From: Ferrimicrobium acidiphilum DSM 19497
Lineage (GTDB): Bacteria > Actinomycetota > Acidimicrobiia > Acidimicrobiales > Acidimicrobiaceae
Assembly: GCF_000949255.1 (NCBI RefSeq)
Contig: NZ_JXUW01000029.1
Coordinates: forward strand, 1 to 35,744
Reading direction: 5' to 3'
DNA: 35,744 nt
The translations under genes and the position numbers were made by a program. Below the pieces are notes generated by a model. It did no database searches and was not told the DNA's origin. It saw only the letters and a list, made by a program, of their open reading frames with translations. This document shows, piece after piece, positions 25,395-33,792 of this stretch (within the stretch, counting starts at the first letter, position 1; every line of letters begins with the position of its first letter).

Positions 25395-25412
25395 CGTTCC
25401 GAAGTAGGAACG
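25395..25412. terminator. short hairpin between convergent membrane-protein and nusB genes
   Basis: CGTTCC-GAAGTA-GGAACG in the 31-base gap between two stops. Six base pairs only, followed by no T-run; a weak bidirectional terminator at best. Confidence 0.35.
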
Positions 25413-25416
25413 AGTG

Positions 25417-25857
25417 CTAAGAGGGCACCACGGGGGCCTTGGTGCGACATTGATTGGCGACCGCCGCGAGCACTCCGTTCAAGAACTTTGGTGACTCCTC
25501 GGTTGAGAGGAGGTCGGCGAGCCTAATAGCCTCCGAGATGATCACTGATGTCGGGAGATCTGGCTTGAAGCTTAGCTCCCATACCGCTAGCGTCAGAATG
25601 GAGCGATCGACAGGGTTGAGGCGCTGAAGGCTCCAATCGTAGAGGTTCTCACTGATCGTCGCCTCTATGATCGCCTGCTGCTGGTCGATCGCTTCGATTC
25701 GCTCGGTCACAAACGCCGGATAGGAGCGCGCCTTGTCCCCGAGTGCCTCCATTGGTCGGACCTTGCGTAACAGCGATTCATAGAGAAGGCTGATCACTTG
25801 CTCTCGCAGGACTCGTGAATGTTCGATCGCGTCAACGTGTGAGCGGTGCTGGGTCAT
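25417..25857 (-). CDS. nusB: transcription antitermination factor NusB
   Basis: Binds boxA RNA with S10 (NusE) and helps rRNA transcription. 146 residues from the ATG at 25857, all helical. Family features: VISLLYESLLRK near the start and the C-terminal LNPVDRSILTLAVWELSFKPDLPTSVIISEAIRLADLLSTEESPKFLNGVLAAV block. A GTG at 25869 would overlap the efp stop. Third gene after pepQ and efp on the minus strand. Convergent with the membrane protein gene. Confidence 0.94.
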   Translation of the reverse strand: MTQHRSHVDAIEHSRVLREQVISLLYESLLRKVRPMEALGDKARSYPAFVTERIEAIDQQQAIIEATISENLYDWSLQRLNPVDRSILTLAVWELSFKPDLPTSVIISEAIRLADLLSTEESPKFLNGVLAAVANQCRTKAPVVPS

Positions 25858-25861
25858 TGAT

Positions 25862-26428
25862 TTAGGCACGAGTTAGGTAGTCGCCGCTTCTGGTATCTAC
25901 CTTGATGCGATCTCCCTGATTGACAAAGAGGGGAACCTGTAGGACATGTCCAGTCTCCAGCGTGGCCGGCTTTCGGGCTCCAGAGACTCTGTCTCCTTGG
26001 AGACCAGGTTCCGTGGCGGTGATCGTGAGTTCTACGGCGGCAGGCAGCTCGACCCCGACGATCGTGCCCTCATAGGTCGAGATTGTCGCAGTCGCATTCT
26101 CGATCAGGAAGTTCTTGGCTGTCCCGAGAGCTGATTCGGGAACGTTTAGCTGCTCGTAGGTTTGCGAATCCATGAAGATGTAGTCGATGCCGTCGTTGTA
26201 GAGATACTGCATCTCTCGTTTTTCGATGATCGCTTGCTCGATCTTCTCATCCGCACGATAGGTCCGGTCGATCACGGCCCCGGTACGCAGGTTTTTAAGC
26301 TTGGTGCGCACAAAAGCACCGCCCTTGCCTGGCTTGACATGTTGGAATTCAACGACGGTAAAAAGCCCATCGGAGATCTCAAGGGTCATTCCATTCTTAA
26401 GATCGTTGGTAGTGGTTGAGACCGACAT
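25862..26428 (-). CDS. efp: translation elongation factor P
   Basis: Relieves ribosome stalling at consecutive prolines. 188 residues, three beta domains. [30 protein letters not shown] has the loop lysine that many bacteria modify, here the central Lys of [18 protein letters not shown] and the C-terminal [24 protein letters not shown] are standard. GAGGAG seven bases before the ATG. In the block pepQ-efp-nusB. The modification pathway is not seen in the window. Confidence 0.97.
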   Translation of the reverse strand: MSVSTTTNDLKNGMTLEISDGLFTVVEFQHVKPGKGGAFVRTKLKNLRTGAVIDRTYRADEKIEQAIIEKREMQYLYNDGIDYIFMDSQTYEQLNVPESALGTAKNFLIENATATISTYEGTIVGVELPAAVELTITATEPGLQGDRVSGARKPATLETGHVLQVPLFVNQGDRIKVDTRSGDYLTRA

Positions 26429-26514
26429 AGATTACTCCTCATTTTGGCTGGCTGCGAATGTTAGGTCTGGGGTGAGAGCGACCGTCCCCTCATTCTAGTT
26501 GCCGGGCTGCGGAT

Positions 26515-27684
26515 TCAGCCGAAGGACACTCCCTCGCCCGACGAGTTGGTGAGCGATATCGGTGTCGCGGCCGTAGTCAGGTAGAGATCTTCGAGTCGGA
26601 TCCCAAAGTCGTGCGCATAGTAGAGGCCGGGTTCAACAGTAATGCACATGTCGGGCTCGACGGCGACGTCGATAGCCGATGCAGTGAATGGATACTCGTG
26701 GATCTCGAGCCCCACACCGTGTCCCACGCCATGTAGGAGGTACTCCTCAACTTTGTGGGCCCGGAGATAGTCACGAGTGGCCCGCTCGACGGCATGAACG
26801 GTGTTGCCTGGTCGGAGCTGTGCCACACCTGCAGCCTTTGCCGCCGTCACTATCTCGTAGGTCCGTTGATAGTTAGTCGGAGGTTCTCCGAAGTAGAACG
26901 ATCTTGTCGAGTCCGAACAGTAGCCGTCAACCATGGCGCCAAAGTCGATGACCATCGGCGTAGGGGCGACGATGCGTTGCCGAGTTGGCTGGGCGTGTGG
27001 AAGCGAGGTGCGCGATCCGGAGGCGATGATGGTTGGGAACGATACGCCTTCTGCACCACACTCGCGTACGTAATACTCGAACCAACCGGCAAGCTCAAGC
27101 TCCGTCGGTGAGTCCTTTAGGTGGCTGAGAGTCTGTGTGATAGCTCGATCGGCCACCGTGGAGGCTTTGGTAATAGCAGCGATCTCGGCAGCATCCTTGT
27201 GGGCTCGCATGTCAGCTAACGATGCGGACACGTCCACCAGCGGTTTGCCAGACTCTTTAAGCTGCAAGTAGTTGGTGAGGTTGAGAGAACTCATGTCCAC
27301 AGCGATCACCATCTGTTTTCGATGTGTTGTTATTATGCCGTCTGGACCCAGGATAGGTCTAGTGTCGATTGATATATCGATACCGTGCTCCTTGGCTTGA
27401 AAAGCTGCCTGTTCAAGGTAGCGCCCATCTGTACACAGATAGGGTGATTCACCTGGATGCCTGCTCACGAGGAGAGAACCGTTGGATCCACGGAAGCCAG
27501 TGAGGTAGTGGATGAGCTGTAAATGGTCACTGAACAGGAGATCTGCCTGGACAGTCTCAAGGAGGTTCCGGAGGCGGACAAGACGGGCAGCACCGCTGGA
27601 TGTCAGGGTGTCCTCTGAGGACTGACTGTGAATTGACAGAGAATTAGAGGTTTGCGTATGCAAATAATTCCTTGGCTTCGTCAT
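26515..27684 (-). CDS. pepQ: M24 Xaa-Pro peptidase
   Basis: Metal-dependent aminopeptidase P/prolidase that cleaves before or after proline. 389 residues with about 30 low-complexity N-terminal residues not usual in the family. Metal ligands: Asp in VIDFGAMVDGYCSD (two), His in HGVGHGVGLEIHE, Glu in ITVEPGLY and Glu in GIRLEDLY. The N-terminal creatinase-like domain contains YLTGFRGSNGSLLV. GGGAGA lies seven bases before the ATG. First gene of pepQ-efp-nusB and divergent from ctaB. Confidence 0.93.
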   Translation of the reverse strand: MTKPRNYLHTQTSNSLSIHSQSSEDTLTSSGAARLVRLRNLLETVQADLLFSDHLQLIHYLTGFRGSNGSLLVSRHPGESPYLCTDGRYLEQAAFQAKEHGIDISIDTRPILGPDGIITTHRKQMVIAVDMSSLNLTNYLQLKESGKPLVDVSASLADMRAHKDAAEIAAITKASTVADRAITQTLSHLKDSPTELELAGWFEYYVRECGAEGVSFPTIIASGSRTSLPHAQPTRQRIVAPTPMVIDFGAMVDGYCSDSTRSFYFGEPPTNYQRTYEIVTAAKAAGVAQLRPGNTVHAVERATRDYLRAHKVEEYLLHGVGHGVGLEIHEYPFTASAIDVAVEPDMCITVEPGLYYAHDFGIRLEDLYLTTAATPISLTNSSGEGVSFG

Positions 27685-27720
27685 CTGGCGTCTCCCTGTG
27701 TGCTAGATTGATTCATATTG

Positions 27721-27733
27721 GTAGAGACTCTAC
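27721..27733. promoter_or_regulatory. palindrome in the pepQ-ctaB divergent region
   Basis: GTAGAG-A-CTCTAC, a perfect 13-base palindrome, 37 bases before pepQ and about 94 before ctaB, in a GT-rich 142-base divergent region. Candidate operator; no regulator assigned. Confidence 0.3.
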
Positions 27734-27826
27734 TGTGTGCTGAGGGTGTTCCAAGGGTGTCCTCGTGGAGTGTTGAGTGTGTTGCAGGGGCTGTGTGTGT
27801 GGATTCGCGAAGAGGATGAGGTTTAG

Positions 27827-28732
27827 ATGAGAACCTTGCCGTTGTCTGAGGGCAATTGGGACTGGACAAAGACCGTCAAGGGTTACGTTGGCCTTACCAA
27901 GCCGCGAATTATCGAGCTATTGCTTATCACCACGGTTCCAGCTATGGTCGTGGCTAAACATGGATTGCCATCGCTCTGGTCGATCGTTATCACCGTCGCA
28001 GGTGGTACGTTGGCAGCAGGCGGTGCTAACGCTGTCAACATGTGGTATGACCGCGACATAGACGCGCTCATGAAGCGCACAAAGAACCGGCCGCTTGTGA
28101 CCGGAGCCGTATCTCCCACTGGTGCGCTTATTTTCGCTATCGCCTTGGAGGCGGTTGCTTTTGCAATGCTCTCGTTTGGAGACAACGTACTATCGGCCTC
28201 GCTGGCCCTCTTGGCAGCGCTGTTCTACGTCTTCATCTACACGATGTGGTTGAAGCGCTCAACTTCGCAGAATATAGTCATCGGTGGTGCTGCGGGCGCT
28301 GTCCCTGTGCTCGTTGGCTGGGCGGCGGTCACCGATTCGCTTTCGTTGGCGGCTTGGCTCATGTTTCTTGTCATCTTTATTTGGACTCCGCCACATTTTT
28401 GGGGACTAGCGTTCCGGTACTCTGATGACTACAGCGCCGCTGGAGTTCCTATGCTTCCTTCAGTCGCGACCAGAAAGCGCTCCGCTCGAGACATTCTGAT
28501 CTACACGTTTGTGTTAGCGATTACTACCGGCGCACTTGGGTTTGCCGCTCACCTTGGTTGGGTGTATGCAGTTGCAGCTGTCGCCTTAAATGCTGGGTTT
28601 ATCGGTTACGCGCTCAAGCTGTATCGAGATCTGACCCCCAAGGTTGCTATGCGCCTGTTCTCCTACTCGATAACTTATCTATCACTGCTATTTATCGGGA
28701 TGGCCGTCGATGTCGCGGTGCGAGGTCACTGA
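27827..28732 (+). CDS. ctaB: protoheme IX farnesyltransferase (heme O synthase)
   Basis: UbiA-type membrane prenyltransferase that adds a farnesyl group to heme B, the first step to heme O/A for the oxidase downstream. 301 residues with eight to nine hydrophobic helices. Active-site loops: NAVNMWYDRDIDALMKRTKNRPL with the first Asp-rich motif, YTMWLKRSTSQNIVIGGAAGAVP, and WTPPHFWGLAFRYSDDYSAAGVPMLP. First gene of the respiratory cluster; its stop overlaps the next start (TGATG). Heme A synthase (ctaA) is not in the window. Confidence 0.95.
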   Translation: MRTLPLSEGNWDWTKTVKGYVGLTKPRIIELLLITTVPAMVVAKHGLPSLWSIVITVAGGTLAAGGANAVNMWYDRDIDALMKRTKNRPLVTGAVSPTGALIFAIALEAVAFAMLSFGDNVLSASLALLAALFYVFIYTMWLKRSTSQNIVIGGAAGAVPVLVGWAAVTDSLSLAAWLMFLVIFIWTPPHFWGLAFRYSDDYSAAGVPMLPSVATRKRSARDILIYTFVLAITTGALGFAAHLGWVYAVAAVALNAGFIGYALKLYRDLTPKVAMRLFSYSITYLSLLFIGMAVDVAVRGH

Positions 28733-29355
28733 TGGCCGTCCATGAGCCGCTCGATCGAAGGCGGATATCCCGCTTCGGGCCCAGGGTGTGGATTTTTCTG
28801 CTGCTGGTTTCGGTTATTGTTGTGGTGGCGTATGCGGTCTATGCAGCCTCACTGTCTGATACCACCTCCACGACCGCGTCTGCGTCGCTTGGGTCGCTCT
28901 CCCAGGTTCAGTCTGGAAAGTCACCGTTGGTTGGCAAACCGGTGCCGAACTTCTCGTTGCCAGAGCTTACTCAGAATGCGAAGCCGTCCTCAGGCTCGGT
29001 CTCCCCGTCGGAGTTTGTGGGCCATCCGCTGGTGATCAACTTCTTCGCCTCCTGGTGCACAGCGTGTCAGGCGGAGACCCCGATGTTGGCCTCTGTCGCT
29101 CAAGGTCTTGGGCATAAGGTCGATTTCCTGGGCATCGATGAGAACGATACTGAAACCACCAAGGCTCTGGCGTTCATCGCGAAAAACCATGTCGACTATC
29201 CAGTGGTCACCGATCACGCCTCTCTTCAGGGCAAGTATCTCCTTATTGGGTTACCGACGACGGTCTTTGTCGCATCTAGTGGGAAGGTTGTCGGTGTGGT
29301 TCAGGGTCAGATGAGCAAGAGTGTGCTGGAGCATTGGATATCTCGGATTGATTGA
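28732..29355 (+). CDS. TlpA/ResA-like membrane thioredoxin
   Basis: 207 residues. Basic N-terminus, one membrane helix (VWIFLLLVSVIVVVAYAVYA, about 19-38), a Ser/Thr linker, then an extracytoplasmic thioredoxin fold with ASWCTACQAETP, Cys109 and Cys112, and the cis-Pro loop GLPTTVFVA. This group reduces apo-cytochrome c or copper-site cysteines outside the membrane. Its place between ctaB and a CuA-bearing subunit II suggests keeping the CuA or cupredoxin cysteines reduced for metal insertion. A frame open from 28558 overlaps ctaB and was rejected; the ATG is coupled by TGATG. Confidence 0.88.
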   Translation: MAVHEPLDRRRISRFGPRVWIFLLLVSVIVVVAYAVYAASLSDTTSTTASASLGSLSQVQSGKSPLVGKPVPNFSLPELTQNAKPSSGSVSPSEFVGHPLVINFFASWCTACQAETPMLASVAQGLGHKVDFLGIDENDTETTKALAFIAKNHVDYPVVTDHASLQGKYLLIGLPTTVFVASSGKVVGVVQGQMSKSVLEHWISRID

Positions 29356-29478
29356 GTCAAGTTTCCGGTGAGTGATTGCCGGAACCGGCTAGTGGATCGA
29401 TGAGATTGCTAGCCGCAACCCCGAAGGGGGGTGCCAGGTTGGATATGGGAAATTTGGGATTAAGAAAGGGGGTGAAGG

Positions 29479-30159
29479 TTGAATAAGGGCGCAAGAATAA
29501 CTATTGTTCTTGTCTCCGCCGCAGTCGCTGTTGGATTGATTTTGTTTGGTATCTTCGGGTATCTGCGAACCTATCCGCCAACGGTTGTGTTTACGCCTTC
29601 TCCTACGCAACCACATACGGTTGACGTGACGTTACAGGTTGATGGAGCAGTTGGAACAGGACCTCACCCGGCATGGGTGGGCTGGTACGCTAAGGACGCA
29701 CAGGGTAAGTGGGTTCGCACGACGTTGTACCAGGTTCCTGAGAAGACCTATGTGCATGTGACTGTCTTGGAGTATGATAGCGGCGGTCCGCTGCGTAACC
29801 CATACTGGGGCAAGATCACGGGCACGGTCGGCAATAATGCTGTACTGAATGGAAAGGCCGTTAGCCTCCTGAATGCGGCAGCCGGCAACGGCATTGCGCA
29901 CACCATGGTTGCTCCTGCGTTAAATCTTTCGGTACCTATGTGGGGTCTGTCAGGCACAGAAAAGACATTCTGCCAGTCAGGTCCTTGCACTATTAATAAT
30001 GCCCATAACACCGAGAGCTTTACCTTCTACACAGGTAACCATCCACACAACTATCGCTGGCAGTGCTTCGTGCCCTGCGGCGCTGGTTTCTTGAATGGTA
30101 ACGGCGGTGCTATGGCATCGACTGGCTACATGGCTGGGTTCTGGAAGGTGGTGGCCTGA
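29479..30159 (+). CDS. membrane-anchored cupredoxin-like protein of the oxidase cluster
   Basis: 226 residues. One N-terminal membrane anchor (ITIVLVSAAVAVGLILFGIFGYL, 7-29), then a beta-rich extracytoplasmic domain. Possible copper ligands: His141 (GIAHTMVAP), His188/His190 (NHPHNYRWQ), Cys196 and Cys200 (CFVPC), Met212 (GGAM). Cys-x3-Cys recalls CuA, but the CuA histidine after the second cysteine is missing (CGAGF), and the spacing is not that of type 1 blue copper either. TTG start after GGGGGTGA. The stop overlaps the subunit II start. It may carry electrons to the oxidase or be an extra subunit. Similar to cupredoxins I recall next to oxidases of acidophiles; exact redox centre unknown. 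Confidence 0.75.
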   Translation: MNKGARITIVLVSAAVAVGLILFGIFGYLRTYPPTVVFTPSPTQPHTVDVTLQVDGAVGTGPHPAWVGWYAKDAQGKWVRTTLYQVPEKTYVHVTVLEYDSGGPLRNPYWGKITGTVGNNAVLNGKAVSLLNAAAGNGIAHTMVAPALNLSVPMWGLSGTEKTFCQSGPCTINNAHNTESFTFYTGNHPHNYRWQCFVPCGAGFLNGNGGAMASTGYMAGFWKVVA

Positions 30160-31076
30160 TGGCGATGACCGAAGAGGAGATGAACGAGCGTAGGGAATAC
30201 GCGAAAAAGGCGGGTTGGAAGATCTTTGCCATATGGCTAGTTCTTTCGATCATCGCCGTCGCGTTGATTCTCTACGTCTGGGGACCACATATGCCGCCAG
30301 GCGATATGACTACCTCAGCCGCGAGCCAGCAGTTCGACTTCAAGGTGCTCACCGCCATGGTGGCGCCGGTGTTGTTGATGGTCTGGGTCTATGGTGGCTG
30401 GTCGTTGATCAACTTCCATGCGACCAAGACCGATCGCGGAGACGGTATCCCGTTGCGAGGAAATCGCAAGGTACAGGGCATCTGGTATGTTGGCTCCGCC
30501 GTACTGGTCCTCTTCTTGGCCGGTTTCGGTACCTATGAGTTGATCAATGGCAATGGCGTTGGTACCGGTGAAGGGCCGTCGCCGATTTGGAAGCCAACTG
30601 CGAAGCACATGTTGGTCGTGCAGGTTATCGCCCAGCAGTGGCGCTTTACCTATCGGTGGCCGCAGTTTGGCGGTATGGAGACGACCTCGATCAACCTTCC
30701 AGCCAATACCACGGTTCAGTTCGATGTGACCTCTCTGGATGTAATCCATGACTTCTGGGCCTACCAGCTTGGAGTCAAGGCGGATGCCAACCCAGACGTC
30801 AATAACGTGGCTTACACCACGACGTCGAATCAGCTGGGACGGTTTACCGTTCGCTGCGATGAGCTATGCGGGATCTGGCATGGTGCCATGTATAACTACG
30901 GCCACGTCGTCTCGAAGTCGGCCTTTTATAGCTGGGCCTCGAACATGGAGGCGAAGAATGCCTCGGTAACGAAGCTGCTCCCGCCGTTTGCCACTACTTA
31001 CACCCCGTCGTACTCCGGTGCTGGCGGTGGTTACTATCCGTCGTATGACCCAAACGGTCATGCGGTGACGTACTAG
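30159..31076 (+). CDS. coxB: cytochrome c oxidase subunit II (CuA)
   Basis: 305 residues. Three hydrophobic segments (about 21-43, 67-88, 106-128; one more than the usual two) then the cupredoxin domain. Complete CuA site: His197 in VIHDFW and Cys233, Cys237, His241 and Met244 in CDELCGIWHGAM, with Glu between the cysteines. QQWRFTYRWPQFGG is the usual aromatic region facing the donor. The Gly/Tyr/Pro-rich tail is not a cytochrome c domain. It receives electrons and passes them to heme a. Coupled to the cupredoxin gene before it and 13 bases ahead of subunit I. Confidence 0.93.
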   Translation: MAMTEEEMNERREYAKKAGWKIFAIWLVLSIIAVALILYVWGPHMPPGDMTTSAASQQFDFKVLTAMVAPVLLMVWVYGGWSLINFHATKTDRGDGIPLRGNRKVQGIWYVGSAVLVLFLAGFGTYELINGNGVGTGEGPSPIWKPTAKHMLVVQVIAQQWRFTYRWPQFGGMETTSINLPANTTVQFDVTSLDVIHDFWAYQLGVKADANPDVNNVAYTTTSNQLGRFTVRCDELCGIWHGAMYNYGHVVSKSAFYSWASNMEAKNASVTKLLPPFATTYTPSYSGAGGGYYPSYDPNGHAVTY

Positions 31077-31089
31077 AAGGAGCTTGTAA

Positions 31090-33039
31090 ATGGCAATTGA
31101 CATGACGCCAGCCGCCGGGGTCGGTGCTCCTACCGATCTCGAGGCTCGGGGCCTCAAAGCCGCCAAGCCGTGGTTTACGGGTAACCTGCTGACTGCTCTC
31201 ATTGGTGGAGCAATCGGCTATGCCTTTGGCCATTGGCTCGGGAACGCCATCGCTTCGAACTATTCGATCGTAGCCAGTGGTGCCCAAAACGAGGTGGCTA
31301 TCTACCTCTCGTTGATCATCGGTTGCGTCGGCTGGTTCGCGGGGCTTGGTACCTTCAACTATCCGATTCAGAAGCTGCTAGGGCTCGAGCCTATCGATCC
31401 TCCGAAGAGCGAGAAGCGGACGTTCTGGGAGCATTTCAGCTACTCGACAGATCACAAGGTTGTGGGAGTTCAGTACCTTTTTGGTATGCTGCTCTACTTC
31501 CTCGTTGCAGGACTGTTAGCGCTTGGTATTCGTACCGAGCTGCTCTCTCCGGTGAACCACATTTGGGCGCCGGATACCTACATCGAGATAGTGGGCGAAC
31601 ATGGCACCATGATGATGATGATGATGACATCTGTCGTCATGGGACCATTCGGTAACTACCTGATCCCACTCATGATTGGGTCGAAGAAGATGGCCTTCCC
31701 TCGGCTCGAGGCTGCCTCGTTCTGGTTTACGGTACCGTCCTTCTTGATCCTTCTGTCTGCTCTGTGGCAGGGTGGTTTCCAGTCTGGTTGGACCGGTTAT
31801 GCCCCGCTGTCGATTCAAGGGGGCCCGGGTCAAAGCGACTATGATGTCGCCTTTGCACTGATGGCCTTTTCGATGATTTGTGCCTCCATCAACATGGTGG
31901 CCACGATCATCAACTATCGTGCGCCCGGACTGCGCTGGTCTAGGATGCCGATCTTTGCATGGGGGATGATTACGGTCGCCTTCACCATGCTGTTGTCGGT
32001 ACCAGTGCTAATAGATGGACTCTATGTAATGAGCCTCGACAGAGGCGTGCGCACAGCGATGCTCTATGCAGGGCATGGCGGTAGCTCGTTCCTGTGGGAG
32101 AACCTGTTCTGGTTCTTTGGCCATCCAGAGGTCTACCTACTAGCGTTGCCTGGATTCGCACTCACCGTTGAGTTGTTGCCGGTCTTTGCTCGTAAACCTG
32201 TGTTTGCGCTAAAGACCTCCACTGCTGGACTCATTGGTGTGGCGGTATTGAGCTTCTTTGTGTGGCAACATCACCTGTTCATGTCCGGTATGAATCCGGA
32301 TATGCGACCGTTGTTCATGTTGACCACCGAGCTGATCTCTATCCCGACCGGTTTCCTATACCTTGTGGCTATGGGTACGGTTTGGAGAGGTAAGATCCGC
32401 TTCGAGGTCCCGATGCTCTTCTTGCTGGCGGTGTTCTGGAACTTCCTCTGGGGTGGCGTCACTGGCGTCTACAACTCAGACGTTCCTGTGGATGCCCTGG
32501 TGCACGGAAGCTTCTTCGTTATGGCGCACTTCCACTTTACGATTATGGGGCAGCTGATCTTTGCGGTCTTTGCCGGGGTGTACTACTACACGCCGTTGAT
32601 CTTCGGTATTAGGTTGAACGACAAGCTCGGGAAGATCAGTTTCTGGATCATCTTCGTGGCCTTCAACTCGACCTTCCTGCCGTTGTTCATGATTGGACTG
32701 CTTGGACAGCCTCGACGTGTGTTTGAGTACGCAGTGCGTCTACAGCACCTAAACCAATGGGTCTCTGTATCTTCATACGTGCTCGGCTTCGGTATTTTGC
32801 TGTACGTGATCAACCTGGTGTGGTCGCTGGCCGTGACCAGGACACCTGCTGGGCCGAATCCTTGGGAGTCGCGTGGGTTGGAGTGGCAGGTTGGCTACCC
32901 AGTACCACGTGACAACTTCGAGAAGATTCCGGTCGTGCATCGTGATCCGTACGGTTATGGCACCGGTGATGATACTCCGGTGGCAGACTTGAATCCGGTC
33001 GGTGATAAGGCCGCTGTAGTGACTGGGGGTGATGCATAG
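31090..33039 (+). CDS. coxA: heme-copper oxidase subunit I
   Basis: 649 residues, about 14 membrane helices including two N-terminal extra ones (about 40-60 and 75-95). Heme a ligand His171 (GEHGTMMMMMM), CuB ligand and cross-linked tyrosine in H345PEVY349, CuB His394-His395 (WQHHLF), and heme ligands His480 and His482 in AHFHF. Glu347, the end of the D channel, is present. The D-channel entrance Asp (GAPDMAFPRLN in standard enzymes) is replaced: GSKKMAFPRLE has Lys200 and Glu207. The K-channel lysine of PTG-x-K is Leu423 (PTGFL). AAGGAG lies seven bases before the ATG. The oxidase reaction is secure; proton pumping is open. Confidence 0.95.
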   Translation: MAIDMTPAAGVGAPTDLEARGLKAAKPWFTGNLLTALIGGAIGYAFGHWLGNAIASNYSIVASGAQNEVAIYLSLIIGCVGWFAGLGTFNYPIQKLLGLEPIDPPKSEKRTFWEHFSYSTDHKVVGVQYLFGMLLYFLVAGLLALGIRTELLSPVNHIWAPDTYIEIVGEHGTMMMMMMTSVVMGPFGNYLIPLMIGSKKMAFPRLEAASFWFTVPSFLILLSALWQGGFQSGWTGYAPLSIQGGPGQSDYDVAFALMAFSMICASINMVATIINYRAPGLRWSRMPIFAWGMITVAFTMLLSVPVLIDGLYVMSLDRGVRTAMLYAGHGGSSFLWENLFWFFGHPEVYLLALPGFALTVELLPVFARKPVFALKTSTAGLIGVAVLSFFVWQHHLFMSGMNPDMRPLFMLTTELISIPTGFLYLVAMGTVWRGKIRFEVPMLFLLAVFWNFLWGGVTGVYNSDVPVDALVHGSFFVMAHFHFTIMGQLIFAVFAGVYYYTPLIFGIRLNDKLGKISFWIIFVAFNSTFLPLFMIGLLGQPRRVFEYAVRLQHLNQWVSVSSYVLGFGILLYVINLVWSLAVTRTPAGPNPWESRGLEWQVGYPVPRDNFEKIPVVHRDPYGYGTGDDTPVADLNPVGDKAAVVTGGDA

Positions 33040-33698
33040 TGGCTACTGATGTTCAGTCAGCAGACGCGCAGCCAGTAATTGATGAGGAGCAGTACTACCA
33101 CGATGCCCAGCTTGGGGCGTTGTGGACGGCTTCTCGTACGTTGATTCCGGTCGTTGCAGCTGCCTTCGGTGGTATCTATTTCGCATACTTCTATTTGAGG
33201 TCCCTGAACTCGAATGGGCTTTGGGATCCTCATGGGCAGACGGCATCGAAGATTATTGGGCTATCCATCCTGCTGTTGGTGGTTGCTGGGACGGCGATGC
33301 AACTGATGGCATCGAGGAGATTGCGCCGTGGTTTCAGTACTGACTTCATCGTCGGTACTGCGGCCAACGTGTTGTTCCTCGTGATCGCGACTGGCCTACA
33401 GATTTGGGAGCTCACCCGGCTTCCATTTCCCCCAGCTGCCAGTGGCTATGCTGGTGTGTTCATCGCCTTCGCGCCGGTCAATGCACTCTGTATAGGTCTT
33501 AGTGCCTATTGGGTGTTTACGTTGATGATGCGGGCTATTCGAAGCTATAGCTTCTATCGTGCAGACGGTGGTATCGGGGTCTCGGCCCATCGTGCCGCCG
33601 AGAACTTCAGGGCTAACCTCGACGGTTTTGGCGCTTATGGCATATTCTTTATGCTGCTGTCGATTCTGTCTTGGTACCTGTTCTATGTGCTGCACTAA
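33039..33698 (+). CDS. cytochrome c oxidase subunit III-like protein
   Basis: 219 residues with five hydrophobic helices. GIYFAYFYLRS (about 45-55) matches the FAYFYLR stretch of bacterial subunit III, and the end FFMLLSILSWYLFYVLH is the terminal helix. Divergent from textbook CoxC. GTG start, overlapping the coxA stop as TAGTG. It should stabilise subunit I in the membrane. Confident as a subunit by position, less so as a strict homologue. Confidence 0.82.
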   Translation: MATDVQSADAQPVIDEEQYYHDAQLGALWTASRTLIPVVAAAFGGIYFAYFYLRSLNSNGLWDPHGQTASKIIGLSILLLVVAGTAMQLMASRRLRRGFSTDFIVGTAANVLFLVIATGLQIWELTRLPFPPAASGYAGVFIAFAPVNALCIGLSAYWVFTLMMRAIRSYSFYRADGGIGVSAHRAAENFRANLDGFGAYGIFFMLLSILSWYLFYVLH

Positions 33699-33792
33699 CT
33701 GGGAGTAGTAGTTCGAAGTTAGTTGGTCGTGCGATTGAGGAACCGGAGTTAAGAGTAGTGAATACGAGAGCGAGCAGGAAGGTGGTCGGTAG

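Noticed and set aside
29356-29478. Inverted repeats after the thioredoxin gene (TTCCGG/CCGGAA and CGGCTAG/CTAGCCG)
   Set aside because: Loops are long and there is no T-tract, so a terminator inside the respiratory operon is not supported.
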